A stretch of DNA of 64,000 bases from Clostridiales bacterium (GCA_015055665.1 SVHX01000006.1:1-64000), one strand, 5' to 3'. Counted from the first letter of the stretch, positions 47,054 through 57,918 are shown. The notes: generated from the sequence alone by a model not told the origin. Made by a program: numbers and translations.

Positions 47054-47691
47054 ATAAAAAGTGGTTTGCGTTAATGTGTATGATAGTACTACTTTGCACT
47101 TGTGTAATATGCTTTGTGGCTATTAAAGAAGAACCAGTTGATGCTAGTGCTCCCGATATGGCTGAAATTCAGACTAGGTTAAGAGATCTAGGGTATTATA
47201 ATGGTGCAATTAATGGTCTATATGATGATGCAACTGTTGTGGCTATCAAGAATTTTCAAGCTGATAATGGGATATATGTATCGGGGGCTGTTGGTGGTGT
47301 CACGGCTAATGCTTTAGGGATATATATGTCGCAACAAGAAAGCAATGATCTCTATCTACTTGCAAAGTGTATACATGCGGAGGCAAGGGGAGAAAGTTAT
47401 GTGGGGCAGGTTGCTGTAGGTGCGGTAATTCTTAATAGAGTTGCTAGTCCGGATTTTCCAGATACTATTTATGGTGTAATATATCAGCCTTGGGCGTTTA
47501 CCGCTGTGCATGATGGTCAGATTAATCTAGAGCCAGAGGCGAGTGCGTATCAAGCAGCCACAGATGCTCTTACTGGTTGGGATCCAACATATGGTAGTCT
47601 ATATTATTATAATCCTGTAACGGCTACATCAAGTTGGATATTTGATAGACAGCCAGTTGTAACTATCGGTAAGCATATATTTGCTATATGA
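47050..47691 (+). CDS. sleB: spore cortex-lytic enzyme SleB
   Basis: Peptidoglycan-binding domain LRDLGYYNGAINGLYDDATVVAIKNFQ plus CIHAEARGESYVGQVAVGAVILNRV...YQPWAFTAV. Confidence 0.9.
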   Translation: MNKKWFALMCMIVLLCTCVICFVAIKEEPVDASAPDMAEIQTRLRDLGYYNGAINGLYDDATVVAIKNFQADNGIYVSGAVGGVTANALGIYMSQQESNDLYLLAKCIHAEARGESYVGQVAVGAVILNRVASPDFPDTIYGVIYQPWAFTAVHDGQINLEPEASAYQAATDALTGWDPTYGSLYYYNPVTATSSWIFDRQPVVTIGKHIFAI

Positions 47692-47707
47692 AATTGGGGA
47701 GAAGTGT

Positions 47708-49042
47708 ATGAAAAAAACTATTAGAGCGTTGGCTATTCTTTCGACGGTATTGGGGTCGCTGATGGTTGTATTTGCAATGCTATTTATAAGCTTCTGGGTG
47801 ACGTCTAACACGTATAAAACACAGCTCGAAAATTCTTATATGCGAAGCTTTTATGAAGTAGTAGACACCATAAATACTCTTGAGGTAGATCTGTCAAAGA
47901 TTGTTGCAACTAATGAATTAGGCAGCCAGCGTGAGTTGCTCGGAGATATATATAACAATTGTGCTCTTGGTGTTGCTAACTTGGGTCAATTGCCATTAAG
48001 TGGCAACAAAGTGTCAGAAATCAATAAGTTATTGAACACAACAAGTGGTTTTGCTTATAGTTTGTTGCTTGAGAATTATGTTGGTAATAATATAGGTGAT
48101 GAGGACTATGATCAGATAGAAAGTATCTATAATAATGTTAAAGCTATCCAGTATGATATCAATGAATATATGCGAAAGCTTAGATATGATTATAGTATAT
48201 TGGATGATGTAAATTTTGGAGAGGAAAGCGAGGCTAACTTTTCGGCTGGTATAGTGGGGACAGAATCTTCTAATTCCGAAGTGCCGACGCTTATCTATGA
48301 TGGACCGTTCTCAGATAGTGTTCTAAACAAAGAAATTGTTGGGCTTGAAGATGCTTTAGTTTCGCAAGAGGAATCTTACGAGGTAGTGTCTAGATTGTAT
48401 CCGGATGGCGAAATTGCTTATCTTGGAGACACTTCTGGTAAATTCGAAACATACAATTACGAAGTTGTATTAGACTCAAGCAATAACAATCTTGAGCTAT
48501 ATGTGTCTATCACTAAGAAGGGAGGATTCTTGCTTAGTATAACATCTTTTGGCTCTGGTGTTGGTGAACCTATATCTATTGAGTCGGGTGTAGAACTTGC
48601 TGAAGATTGGGCAAAGGATGTAGGTATAACTAATATGTATAGTGTCTGGTATCAGCAGTCGGGGAATATGTTGTATGTCAATCTTGCGCCGATCGTAGAT
48701 AGGGTGATTCATTATAGTGATCTCATTAAAGTAAAAGTTGATCTATGTCTTAATACTGTGGTTGGTTGGGAGGCAGCAAGTTATGCAACTAATCACACAA
48801 CACGTAGCTTTGAGAGTAGTATAGGTATAATAGAAGCGGGTAGTAAAATTAGCAACTTGCTTACTATCGTGGAGCGAAATTTATGTATAGTTCCTAATGA
48901 GTTTGTGGGGGAGTCTTCGGCGTATGAGTTTATATGTACATGGAAAGATTACACTTATTATATCTATATAGATAGCCTTACTGGGGAGGAACTTAATATA
49001 ATGCGTGTTATAGATACAAGCAATGGTCAATTGCTTATGTAG
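47708..49042 (+). CDS. ypeB: germination protein YpeB
   Basis: Directly after sleB; single N-terminal TM; PepSY-like C-terminal repeats; YDGPFSDSVLN. Confidence 0.88.
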   Translation: MKKTIRALAILSTVLGSLMVVFAMLFISFWVTSNTYKTQLENSYMRSFYEVVDTINTLEVDLSKIVATNELGSQRELLGDIYNNCALGVANLGQLPLSGNKVSEINKLLNTTSGFAYSLLLENYVGNNIGDEDYDQIESIYNNVKAIQYDINEYMRKLRYDYSILDDVNFGEESEANFSAGIVGTESSNSEVPTLIYDGPFSDSVLNKEIVGLEDALVSQEESYEVVSRLYPDGEIAYLGDTSGKFETYNYEVVLDSSNNNLELYVSITKKGGFLLSITSFGSGVGEPISIESGVELAEDWAKDVGITNMYSVWYQQSGNMLYVNLAPIVDRVIHYSDLIKVKVDLCLNTVVGWEAASYATNHTTRSFESSIGIIEAGSKISNLLTIVERNLCIVPNEFVGESSAYEFICTWKDYTYYIYIDSLTGEELNIMRVIDTSNGQLLM

Positions 49043-49049
49043 GTAAATA

Positions 49050-49085
49050 AAAATACAACCACAATAATTTTGGTTGTATTTTTTG
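49050..49085. terminator. Rho-independent terminator
   Basis: AAAAATACAACC ... GGTTGTATTTTTT. Confidence 0.8.
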
Positions 49086-49103
49086 TGTTTGCTTTAATAA
49101 ATA

Positions 49104-49649
49104 TTAATTGTTTGTAAAGTCATCCTCGTGAGGTTCTGGCCATACTCGCTTGCCAGTGATCTTCTCGGCTAGCATTGCTTGTGCTTCTAGTTCTTTTTCG
49201 GCGTCATGTACTTCTTCGTATGCTCTATCTAGTTTTCTTTGAATCCATTTGCTTCTAAAGGATTTGCTTGTAAGTTTTGTTCCGATTCCGCAACCTACTA
49301 ATGCGGAAGAAATTGTCCCAAAACTAGTAGCGATAACTCCCGAATCAAGATAATTATCTAAAGCTGTTCCTACGGCGAGCCCAGCAGCTGTAATTGCAGT
49401 TGTGATTCCTAAGCTTAAGACTTTATCCCAATCAGACCTGTATCTTGGGTTGGTGATAAGACTTTGTCTTGCTTTGATGTCTTCGACCTTCATGTGGGCT
49501 TTGTCAACTCTACGAACAGTGCGTTTAACATCTGCTAAGAATTGATCGTGAAATGTCTGCTTGCCTTTTTCGGAAGACTCGTTATATGCTACTGCGTTTT
49601 TGTTTGCCCATTTAATATATCTTGAATAAGTATTATTATTTTGTTCCAT
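49104..49649 (-). CDS. hypothetical protein with glycine-rich hydrophobic segment
   Basis: 181 aa; ITTAITAAGLAVGTALDNYLDSGVIATSFGTISSALVGCGIGTKL; strong promoter upstream (TTGACA-N17-TATACT on minus strand). Confidence 0.65.
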   Translation of the reverse strand: MEQNNNTYSRYIKWANKNAVAYNESSEKGKQTFHDQFLADVKRTVRRVDKAHMKVEDIKARQSLITNPRYRSDWDKVLSLGITTAITAAGLAVGTALDNYLDSGVIATSFGTISSALVGCGIGTKLTSKSFRSKWIQRKLDRAYEEVHDAEKELEAQAMLAEKITGKRVWPEPHEDDFTNN

Positions 49650-49880
49650 AACTATTTACCACCTTTTTTAGTTATATGCATAGTATATCACAAAATCAAG
49701 ATTTTGTCAATATTTTGTATATTCTCATTTTAATTGCAACAGTTTTTGTTGTAGACTATGCAAGTAGGATTCTTTTAGTTCTTTCTTTTTTTGTGTAAAA
49801 CAAGATATACGAGTTCTTTTCTTTGTGTCCAAAAATAAAAGATATCCTAGTGTAGGATATCTTTTAACAATATTGTCATT

Positions 49881-50387
49881 TTATTTTTCAAATTGAGAAT
49901 CAATACTTTTTTGCTCTGCAATATTTTTAAGTCTATTATCTACTTTAATGTTATTATATCTGTCGGTTGCTTTTGCCACTTCATAACCAGTCATATTGTG
50001 ATTATTTAACCAACATTCATCTAAACAACTAGAAGAACTAATTCTATATTTAATTCCACCTTCTTGAATATATAGAATTACTCCACTAGAATCGCCAATT
50101 TTCCAATTGTCATATTCTTCAACAAATACTGGAGTTCCATCGAGATTTTCTCCTGTTAATCTTATAAATCTTTTTATTGAACTGGGATACTTATTGTCTG
50201 CAAGAAAACATTCACTGTGTGGATAGGTTATGTTTTGTCCATCAACTTCAATAGTTCTATCTGTGTCTCCATAAAAGAGAAAAGCACGATTGTATGTTTT
50301 AGACAATAACTCTTTTCTTACTTTAACTTCTTCACTTTCTTCTTTCTTTACAATTTTATTTTTTAAAAAATCTAATATTTTCATAAT
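49881..50387 (-). CDS. hypothetical protein
   Basis: Start chosen at MKILDFLKNKIVKKEES (internal Met of ORF 49881-50405). Confidence 0.6.
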   Translation of the reverse strand: MMKILDFLKNKIVKKEESEEVKVRKELLSKTYNRAFLFYGDTDRTIEVDGQNITYPHSECFLADNKYPSSIKRFIRLTGENLDGTPVFVEEYDNWKIGDSSGVILYIQEGGIKYRISSSSCLDECWLNNHNMTGYEVAKATDRYNNIKVDNRLKNIAEQKSIDSQFEK

Positions 50388-50603
50388 GGTTTCTCCTTTA
50401 ATCATTATATCTTAATAGTGTAAACCTGGTTCGGTACTGTTATTAATCTTAAATTACACATATTCTAACACACTTGATTTGAGATTTCAAGATCTAATTG
50501 AAAATTTAAGTGGTTTTTTGTGTGCCTAAGTGAGTTAGGTTGAGGCGTGTGATTTATTTGCAAATAGTGACTCATTATGATAAAATATTTTTAGAGGTTA
50601 TTT

Positions 50604-51218
50604 ATGGAATTAAAAGAAGTTATTAAAAATAGGCATTCATGCAGAGCATATCTGCCAACGCCAATATCGGATAATGTGATTAGAGATATAATTGAGTCGG
50701 CAAGACTTGCTCCATCGAGTAAAAACGCCCAGCAATGGAAGTTTGTGTGTATTAAGACAGATAAAGAAAGCAAAGATATAGCGCAACTGCTCGAAAACTA
50801 TTATATTGAGAATAAAAACAAACCAGATAAGATGCAAGGTGCGAGTAGTGTGTTTGCAACTGGCAAAATCTTGGAGCAGTGTCCGGCAATAATCTTGGTC
50901 TTTGAGGATAGTGAGTGGATTAATAGAGTGCGTTGCGAAGATATTTCTGCTATGCTAAGTATAGGCGCGTCGGTTGAGCATATGATGTTGACTGCTACCG
51001 ATCTAGGTCTTGGATGTTTATGGATATGCGATACGTTCTTCGTCCATAATGAGCTAGCGGATTATGTGCTAGATAAATTAAAGGGTACTGAGTATGAGAA
51101 ATTCATCAATCGAAATAATCGTCTTGTTTGTGCAATGGCACTAGGGGAGATGGGTGAGCCAAGATATGACGTTCCTAGAAAGTCAATTGAGGATATATTG
51201 TGTATAATTAACAATTAA
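50604..51218 (+). CDS. nitroreductase family protein
   Basis: IKNRHSCRAYLPTPISDNVIRDIIESARLAPSSKNAQQWKFVCI...LGLGCLWICDTF. Confidence 0.93.
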   Translation: MELKEVIKNRHSCRAYLPTPISDNVIRDIIESARLAPSSKNAQQWKFVCIKTDKESKDIAQLLENYYIENKNKPDKMQGASSVFATGKILEQCPAIILVFEDSEWINRVRCEDISAMLSIGASVEHMMLTATDLGLGCLWICDTFFVHNELADYVLDKLKGTEYEKFINRNNRLVCAMALGEMGEPRYDVPRKSIEDILCIINN

Positions 51219-51229
51219 GAAAAATTAAA

Positions 51230-51258
51230 GAAAAAGAACAGCGAGTGCTGTTCTTTTT
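51230..51258. terminator. Bidirectional terminator
   Basis: AAAAAGAACAGC gagt GCTGTTCTTTTTT between convergent genes. Confidence 0.8.
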
Positions 51259-51270
51259 TGAGTTTGCAAA

Positions 51271-52668
51271 TTATTCTATTGTGCAGACTTTCATAACATT
51301 GCTGATTGTGTCTGTTGTTCCGGTTGTAACAATTATATCGTCACCAGTTTTTGCAAGTTTAACGCCTTTGGCAACTGTTGTTGCTAGACTAAATATATCT
51401 ACGTTGCTAAGCTTGGAGAATATTGGCATAACGTTCCACTCCATGCTTAGGTAATGGTATGTCTGAGGGTTGTCTGTAATTGCTACTATTGGGGCAGAGG
51501 GTTTAAATCTGTTCATTACACTAGCGGTTTTGCCAGAGTGGGTGTATAGAATAATTGCCTTAGTATCTAGTTTAAACGAGCAATTGGTTGCGCTATGGCT
51601 AATAACTTCGGTCATATCGTTGGTATGAAAGTTGGTTGTAAAGAAGTTCTTCTTAAATGGAATATCTTTCTCTGCTTGGGTACAGATCTCTGCCATTGTT
51701 TTGACAGCTTTGTCTGGGAAACTACCAACGGCTGTTTCGGCAGATAGCATTACTGCAGACGCTCCGTTATATACCGCATTGGCTACGTCGACAGTTTCGG
51801 CTCTGGTAGGGCGGGGGTTACCAATCATGCTCTCTAGCATCTCGGTTGCGACGATTACAGTCTTGCCTTTCTCGTTGGCATAATTAATTAAATCCATCTG
51901 AATTTTTGGTAGTCTACTAGCTGGCAATTCTACGCCTAAATCTCCGCGGGCTACCATTATGCCGTCTGATATATCTAAAATTTCTTGAATATTTTTAAGT
52001 CCCGTGCCATTTTCGATTTTTGAGATTATTCTACAAGAATATTTGTGCTCGTGCATGAGTTTCTTAAGTTCTCTTACATCATCTGCAGAGTTAACAAAAC
52101 TTGCAGCTATCATATCGCAATTGTTCTCGAACGCCCAGATAAGGTCTTCTTTGTCTTTCTTACTAATAAATGGTAGGTTGAGAGGGGTGTCTTTGAGGGT
52201 TAGCCCTTTGTTATTGCTAAGTACGCCACCGGCTTGGACTTTGCATATAACTTCGTAGCCTTTGTTCTCTACTACACTGAGTTTAATTAGTCCATCATTG
52301 GCAAGTATGGTGCTGCCTTTCTTAAGAGCTCCTAGACACTTAGGCTCGGTAACGGCCACACCTTGATCGGATCCTTCCTTGGCGTAGCCATATAGTGTAA
52401 ACAGCTTGCCTTTTCTTAATATTCCGCTTCCGCCCTCGAAAGTCTTAACTCTTACTTCTGGACCACGAGTGTCTGCCATGATGGCAACTGGGAGTTTAAG
52501 TTCGTTACGCACTTTCTTGATAAGGTCGATAGATGTTTGTCTATCTTCTTTGTTTCCGTGGCTAAAGTTGATTCTGATTACATTAGCACCGGCTTGGATA
52601 ATACTTTTAAGTGACTTGTAGTCGTTGGTAGCAGGGCCTAATGTTGCTACAATTTTTGTTTTTCTCAT
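51271..52668 (-). CDS. pyk: pyruvate kinase
   Basis: MRKTKIVATLGPATNDY...INFSHG...MADTRGPEVR...MVARGDLGVELP...VIVATEMLESMIGNPRPTRAE. Confidence 0.96.
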   Translation of the reverse strand: MRKTKIVATLGPATNDYKSLKSIIQAGANVIRINFSHGNKEDRQTSIDLIKKVRNELKLPVAIMADTRGPEVRVKTFEGGSGILRKGKLFTLYGYAKEGSDQGVAVTEPKCLGALKKGSTILANDGLIKLSVVENKGYEVICKVQAGGVLSNNKGLTLKDTPLNLPFISKKDKEDLIWAFENNCDMIAASFVNSADDVRELKKLMHEHKYSCRIISKIENGTGLKNIQEILDISDGIMVARGDLGVELPASRLPKIQMDLINYANEKGKTVIVATEMLESMIGNPRPTRAETVDVANAVYNGASAVMLSAETAVGSFPDKAVKTMAEICTQAEKDIPFKKNFFTTNFHTNDMTEVISHSATNCSFKLDTKAIILYTHSGKTASVMNRFKPSAPIVAITDNPQTYHYLSMEWNVMPIFSKLSNVDIFSLATTVAKGVKLAKTGDDIIVTTGTTDTISNVMKVCTIE

Positions 52669-52912
52669 TTTTCCATTTTTCCTTAATATTAATTTTTCAG
52701 ATTTTACACAATTTGCTATGCAAAAGGAGTAAATAAACATATATACATATTCATTATATACCAATTCGTTGCTAAAATAAAATAAATTGATGCATTTGAA
52801 AAAATTTTTGTGAATTTTTCAAAAATATCAGTAAGTATGCGTTATCCAATTGCATAAAAATCCTAGTTATGATACAATAACATTAGTAAATTTTTTGACC
52901 GAGGAGATAATT

Positions 52913-53320
52913 ATGAGTATTTGTGATAAATTAATAGATTTGAGGATTATGCTAACGACTGCCTGTGATGGTTTTTCGGTTGAAAATGGTAGTAAAGACA
53001 CAATACTTTCGACTAGGACGAAGGTATTGCATTTGTTGAGCGGTAGGGACATGACTCCTGCAGAGCTAATAGATGTATTGGGAGTAGCTAAGAGTAACTT
53101 GGCTAATCTTTCGAAGTCTATGATTGAGGATGGCGTAATCGAGAGTTATAAGAACGCGGATAATATGCGTAATGTGTATTATAGGGTGTGTGATAAGGGG
53201 CTAGAAGAATTGCGTGATTACAAGAAGGCTCTATCTAATATTCTATGCGGCAAGCTAAAAAACTGTATAGACGTTGAGGAAAATATTGATAGGATTATAA
53301 TGGCTCTAAGAGGTGAATAA
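52913..53320 (+). CDS. winged-helix (MarR-like) transcriptional regulator
   Basis: VLHLLSGRDMTPAELIDVLGVAKSNLANLSKSMIEDGVIESYKN...YYRVCDKG. Confidence 0.75.
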   Translation: MSICDKLIDLRIMLTTACDGFSVENGSKDTILSTRTKVLHLLSGRDMTPAELIDVLGVAKSNLANLSKSMIEDGVIESYKNADNMRNVYYRVCDKGLEELRDYKKALSNILCGKLKNCIDVEENIDRIIMALRGE

Positions 53321-54703
53321 ATGATTAAATTATATAATTCTTTGACTAGAAGAAAAGAAGAATTTAAGCCAATTAATGAGGGGATTGTTAAGATGTATAC
53401 TTGTGGACCTACAGTGTATTATTACCCTCATATTGGTAATATGCGTGCTTATGTATTTATGGATACATTAAGAAGAGTGCTTAAGTACAATGGCTACAAG
53501 ATAAATGGCGTTATGAATATAACTGATGTAGGGCATCTAACAGATGATTCGGATAACGGCGAAGACAAGATGGAGAAGATGGCTAAGTCTACTAATACTT
53601 CTCCTTATGAGATAGCTGCAAAGTATACGAAAATATTTTTTGATGACCTTAATTCTCTTAATATAGATGTACCAGAACATATAACCAAAGCAACTGAATA
53701 TATAGATCAGATGATTAACTTTGTTAAGAAGTTGGAAGACAAGGGGTATACGTACATAATTGATGATGGTGTGTACTTTGATGTAAGTAAGTTCCCAGGG
53801 TATGGTCAGCTTAGTCAGAAGGATATGGAATCGATAGGGGTTGCTAGAGTAGAGGAAAACGACCAAAAAAGGCATCCTTTTGACTTTGCGTTATGGAAAT
53901 TTGTTGAGCCTTCGCACATCATGAAGTGGGATAGCCCATGGGGCGTTGGTTGTCCTGGCTGGCATATAGAGTGTTCGGCAATGAGTGGGGATATATTAGG
54001 AGAACACTTTGACATCCACACTGGTGGAATAGACCACAAGTCTATACACCACGAAAACGAGATTGCTCAGAACGATTGTGCATGGGGGCATAGGGTCGTT
54101 GAGTGTTGGATGCATAACGAGTTCTTGCAGGTTGATGGCGGCAAGATGAGTAAGAGTCTAGGCAATATATACACTATTAATCAGCTAAGTGATATGGGGT
54201 ATGAACCCCTTGCGTATAAGTATTTTTGCTTGAATACAAGTTATTCTAAGAAGATTAATTTTACTTTTGATGCAATTAAGGCTGCTCAAAGTGCTCTTAA
54301 TAGTATTAGAAAAATTTTGCAAGAGCACAAAAACGGCAGTGCAAAGGTTTCTGCAGAGGTGATAGCCGGTTACAAAGAAGAATTCCTTAATGCTATTAAT
54401 GATGACCTTAATACACCACTTGCACTTGGTGTGCTATTCAAGATGATTAAGTCCGAGGCAAAAAGTATTGATATATACAATCTTGCACTCGATTTTGATA
54501 AGGTATTTGCAATTGGTCTTGATAGAGTGGTTGTGGAAGAAGTTGTAGATATCCCTGAAGAAATCCAAGAACTTGCTGAGCTTAGATGGCAGAGCAAACA
54601 GGCTAAAGACTGGACAAAAGCAGATGAGTATCGCAAGATAATTACAGACAAGGGGTATGCTATCCTTGATTCGAAAGACGGATACAAGATAGAGAAATTG
54701 TAG
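53321..54703 (+). CDS. cysS: cysteinyl-tRNA synthetase
   Basis: MYTCGPTVYYYPHIGNMRAYVFMDTLRR...GWHIECSAMS...DIHTGGIDHKSIHHENEIAQ...KMSKSLGN. Confidence 0.97.
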   Translation: MIKLYNSLTRRKEEFKPINEGIVKMYTCGPTVYYYPHIGNMRAYVFMDTLRRVLKYNGYKINGVMNITDVGHLTDDSDNGEDKMEKMAKSTNTSPYEIAAKYTKIFFDDLNSLNIDVPEHITKATEYIDQMINFVKKLEDKGYTYIIDDGVYFDVSKFPGYGQLSQKDMESIGVARVEENDQKRHPFDFALWKFVEPSHIMKWDSPWGVGCPGWHIECSAMSGDILGEHFDIHTGGIDHKSIHHENEIAQNDCAWGHRVVECWMHNEFLQVDGGKMSKSLGNIYTINQLSDMGYEPLAYKYFCLNTSYSKKINFTFDAIKAAQSALNSIRKILQEHKNGSAKVSAEVIAGYKEEFLNAINDDLNTPLALGVLFKMIKSEAKSIDIYNLALDFDKVFAIGLDRVVVEEVVDIPEEIQELAELRWQSKQAKDWTKADEYRKIITDKGYAILDSKDGYKIEKL

Positions 54704-54704
54704 T

Positions 54705-55310
54705 ATGCGACATTATTTTGTAGCAAGAGAGCATAATAGTGATGAGTTCTTCGAGTTTGGTGAAGTATTCAGGGGAGAGAATTTCCTATTTAAGAGTTGT
54801 TCGGATGTCTTTAGTAAGAACGAGCTTGACTATGGGAGCAAAGTTCTAGTTGGTAGTATACTTAATCACTCAGATATATTCTCGGGCAAAATTATGGATA
54901 TGTGTTGTGGATATGGCACGATTGCAATATTGCTTAGCAGATTTATAGATGCAGAGTATTATATGTGTGATGTTAATTCTACTGCTGTAGAGTTAGCGAT
55001 TAATAATGTCACTCTGAATAAATCCAATATAGATACTGAGAAGATTTCTTGCGGTAATATGTTTGATGGTATTGAGATGGAGTATGATCATATAGTTTCT
55101 AATCCGCCTATCAAGGCTGGCAAGAGCAATTTGTTAGCCTTTGTAGATGGTTCGTATAGCCACTTAAAGGTGGGGGGGACTCTGACTATTGTAATTAAGA
55201 AAAATCTTGGTGCCGATTCATTGAAGAAGTACCTAATTAGCTTGTTTGGCAATGCTGAAGTTTGGGAACGCGACAAGGGGTATTATATACTTCATGCAAT
55301 GAAAAAGTAA
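54705..55310 (+). CDS. class I SAM methyltransferase (RsmC-like)
   Basis: KIMDMCCGYGTIAILLSRF...HIVSNPPIKAGKS. Confidence 0.88.
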   Translation: MRHYFVAREHNSDEFFEFGEVFRGENFLFKSCSDVFSKNELDYGSKVLVGSILNHSDIFSGKIMDMCCGYGTIAILLSRFIDAEYYMCDVNSTAVELAINNVTLNKSNIDTEKISCGNMFDGIEMEYDHIVSNPPIKAGKSNLLAFVDGSYSHLKVGGTLTIVIKKNLGADSLKKYLISLFGNAEVWERDKGYYILHAMKK

Positions 55311-55382
55311 GTATTATGCAATAATTATTTTGTTGTGAAATTTTGTCTATATTAAGCGGATAAATCAATGTATGCATAATAC
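55311..55382. repeat. Inverted repeat GTATTATGCA ... TGCATAATAC
   Basis: Arms 55311-55320 and 55373-55382; the same arm sequence recurs at 62003/62054. Confidence 0.7.
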
Positions 55383-55419
55383 ACGCAATAACGAAAGAAA
55401 AGGTGAGGTAAGGTATTAA

Positions 55420-57870
55420 GTGATTAAGATGTTAAAGGTTGTGATGCTTGCATTAGTTGTGATGCTTGGTAGTCTTACCATGACTGCGTGTTGCGGAGCT
55501 AATGACAAGACATTGAGTATAGTTTTTAAAAATGCTGACGAGAGATTAGAACTTGTCAATTACAAAGAAAGTGTTGGTAACGGTGGTCAGGTTGATGTGG
55601 AATTTACTATACCTAAAGGCTATGAACACGAAACAATGACAGCTGTGATTGATGACACATGGGAGATGAAGTATACTACAACTTTTAGTGGTGAATTTGA
55701 TGAAGGTTATTCCTATACTGTTGACAAGAAGATAAGCTTTAGTTATTTCAATCTCAGAAGAGATATGACGTTGGTATTTGACATGACTAACGTTACCAAG
55801 AAGGTTTTTGATATAGAGATTGATGAGGATCTAAGTAGGCTCGCAACCTCTAAAGATGGCGGCAAAGATGTTGTTAAACTTAAGGCTATTACAATAGACC
55901 AAGAATACCAAGGCAACCTTATGAAGGTTGATGAAGAGATTGCTACGGGTGAGTATTATATTAATGATGGCAAGATTGGTATTGAGTACGGCGAAGAAGT
56001 AGTACTATGTTACACAAGAGGTGACGGAAGTCCCGAAATTACGGATATATATGGTAGTGTGGGTAAGTTTACTAATAAACAAGATATTGTTACTAATGGC
56101 AATAATCAATTCCTTCACTTTGAGGTAGCTAAGCGTGGAGCAACTTATTACAATGTTTACTCCAACGGACATGCCAATACAACAACAAGACTCTTCTATA
56201 TTGGGCAGATTGTAGAGCCGATTAAATTATCATCCAATTTGCCAGGATACGAGGCGACCTACGGCTTTGAATTAGAGAATAACGAAAATAAATTTGCAAT
56301 CCTTACCAATAGGCAAGATTTTGCTTCTGATTTGCTTACCATTAATATGTATAGATCTATACCAGCAACTAGTTATGATGCCAATAATCCGGATATGGTA
56401 AGGCAGTTGGTAGATAGTGGCGACCCAGACGATGACACGGATGATGTATACAATGTGTACGAAAGAATTACAAAGTATAAGGATGATAATGGACAGAAAG
56501 TCCTAAAATCCGAGCCTTTGCTATACGATTATTACAATAGATATGATGTTTATAGTATGTATTTGGGTGATGTTGATGATATCGATAATGACATATTTAT
56601 TGATAATAATGAAAAGAGCGCCAATTTACCAACTGAGTTATATTTTAGCATAGATAGCACAGAAAGTTTGGACAACTTTAAATTTAAATTATATAGTTAT
56701 GAACGTCAGGAGTATTTAGAACAGCATGGCGGACATGATAAGGATACCGCAAAGTATCCTATGAAAGAATTAGACATCAACAATGCTTTGGCTTTGACTA
56801 ATGGTAAAAAATTATTTAAGCTAGATAGCACTGTTCTTGAAGATTTTATCAAAAATAGGTCAGCAACCGTAGGTGGTACTACTTATGAATATAAAACAGG
56901 TATGGCTATATTATATTGCCAGATGGTAAGTCCTACTTATATAAAAAATAGTGATGATACCAATAAATACACTGTTATAAATTATCCAACAGTTTATAAT
57001 ACTGCTCAAGCAATAGATTACAATTATCAAACAATATTCTATATAGATGATGGTGTGTCTATAGACTATGGTTATGTGGATATGCATGCCTTTGATGAAG
57101 ATCTTGTAGTATTTGACAATACTAAACTTTGGATAAAAAATGGTAATAAATTTGATTATCTATATGATCCTGAGGATAATGATGGTTCTAATCTTAAGGT
57201 AGATGCTATAGGGATGCCTTATAACGAATACTATAACCCAATAATAACTCAAATGGTATTTGATTGTGTTCAAACTAATAAGGCTATAAGGACAAATATT
57301 ACTCTTGAGCAAGCTAAGGTCAGTAATCATCTATTGGGAACGGCACTGGATTTGCGGTCATGGAAATATAATAATAGCAATTATCCGGGATTTCAATATA
57401 CGTTTACTGTTACATATAATTTGACTACTGAGAATAGGTCTAATATTGCGATGGATTACTCTAATAAGGAATTTGCTAAGGCTCAAGATGTCATTTATGT
57501 TACTAACAATGTGTTATTCAAAGACTACAAAGACTTTAATGTTGTTAATATGAATACCAATGATATTGATATTACCGACAAGGCAACTCCGCCTCATAGT
57601 TATTTTGGTATAAATTCGGATGTTTTTTACTTTGCAACAGCTAAGTATCTACAGAATATAGATGTTTATGTGGGTACATATAATTCTGGTACGCAAGAGT
57701 ATGAAGGTGAAGCCAATGAGAAACGCCAGATTTCATCATATCACGAATTGTATGATATACGAGGCAAGGCTGTATTTGTATTTGTTAATGCATCCAGATT
57801 CCAAGTATATGTATTGTATCAAGATAGTAATGTATATGGAGATGTAGGCTCTGCGTATTTTGCATTTTAA
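55420..57870 (+). CDS. large lipoprotein of unknown function
   Basis: 816 aa; lipobox LTMTAC; no family recognised. Confidence 0.75.
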   Translation: MIKMLKVVMLALVVMLGSLTMTACCGANDKTLSIVFKNADERLELVNYKESVGNGGQVDVEFTIPKGYEHETMTAVIDDTWEMKYTTTFSGEFDEGYSYTVDKKISFSYFNLRRDMTLVFDMTNVTKKVFDIEIDEDLSRLATSKDGGKDVVKLKAITIDQEYQGNLMKVDEEIATGEYYINDGKIGIEYGEEVVLCYTRGDGSPEITDIYGSVGKFTNKQDIVTNGNNQFLHFEVAKRGATYYNVYSNGHANTTTRLFYIGQIVEPIKLSSNLPGYEATYGFELENNENKFAILTNRQDFASDLLTINMYRSIPATSYDANNPDMVRQLVDSGDPDDDTDDVYNVYERITKYKDDNGQKVLKSEPLLYDYYNRYDVYSMYLGDVDDIDNDIFIDNNEKSANLPTELYFSIDSTESLDNFKFKLYSYERQEYLEQHGGHDKDTAKYPMKELDINNALALTNGKKLFKLDSTVLEDFIKNRSATVGGTTYEYKTGMAILYCQMVSPTYIKNSDDTNKYTVINYPTVYNTAQAIDYNYQTIFYIDDGVSIDYGYVDMHAFDEDLVVFDNTKLWIKNGNKFDYLYDPEDNDGSNLKVDAIGMPYNEYYNPIITQMVFDCVQTNKAIRTNITLEQAKVSNHLLGTALDLRSWKYNNSNYPGFQYTFTVTYNLTTENRSNIAMDYSNKEFAKAQDVIYVTNNVLFKDYKDFNVVNMNTNDIDITDKATPPHSYFGINSDVFYFATAKYLQNIDVYVGTYNSGTQEYEGEANEKRQISSYHELYDIRGKAVFVFVNASRFQVYVLYQDSNVYGDVGSAYFAF

Positions 57871-57882
57871 TTTTTAATAACA

Positions 57883-57912
57883 AAAAAAGAAAGCTTGAGG
57901 CTTTCTTTTTTC
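57883..57912. terminator. Bidirectional terminator
   Basis: AAAAAAGAAAGC ttgag GCTTTCTTTTTT between convergent genes. Confidence 0.8.
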
Positions 57913-57918
57913 TGTTTT

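Noticed and set aside
49650-49720. Promoter of 49104-49649 as a full member of the shared promoter set
   Set aside because: Good TTGACA-N17-TATACT with TGTG, but lacks the TTTTTTC and AAAGGG block; probably an ordinary strong sigma-A promoter.
52669-52912. T-box leader before the cysS operon
   Set aside because: No recognisable T-box sequence or terminator/antiterminator in this short AT-rich interval.
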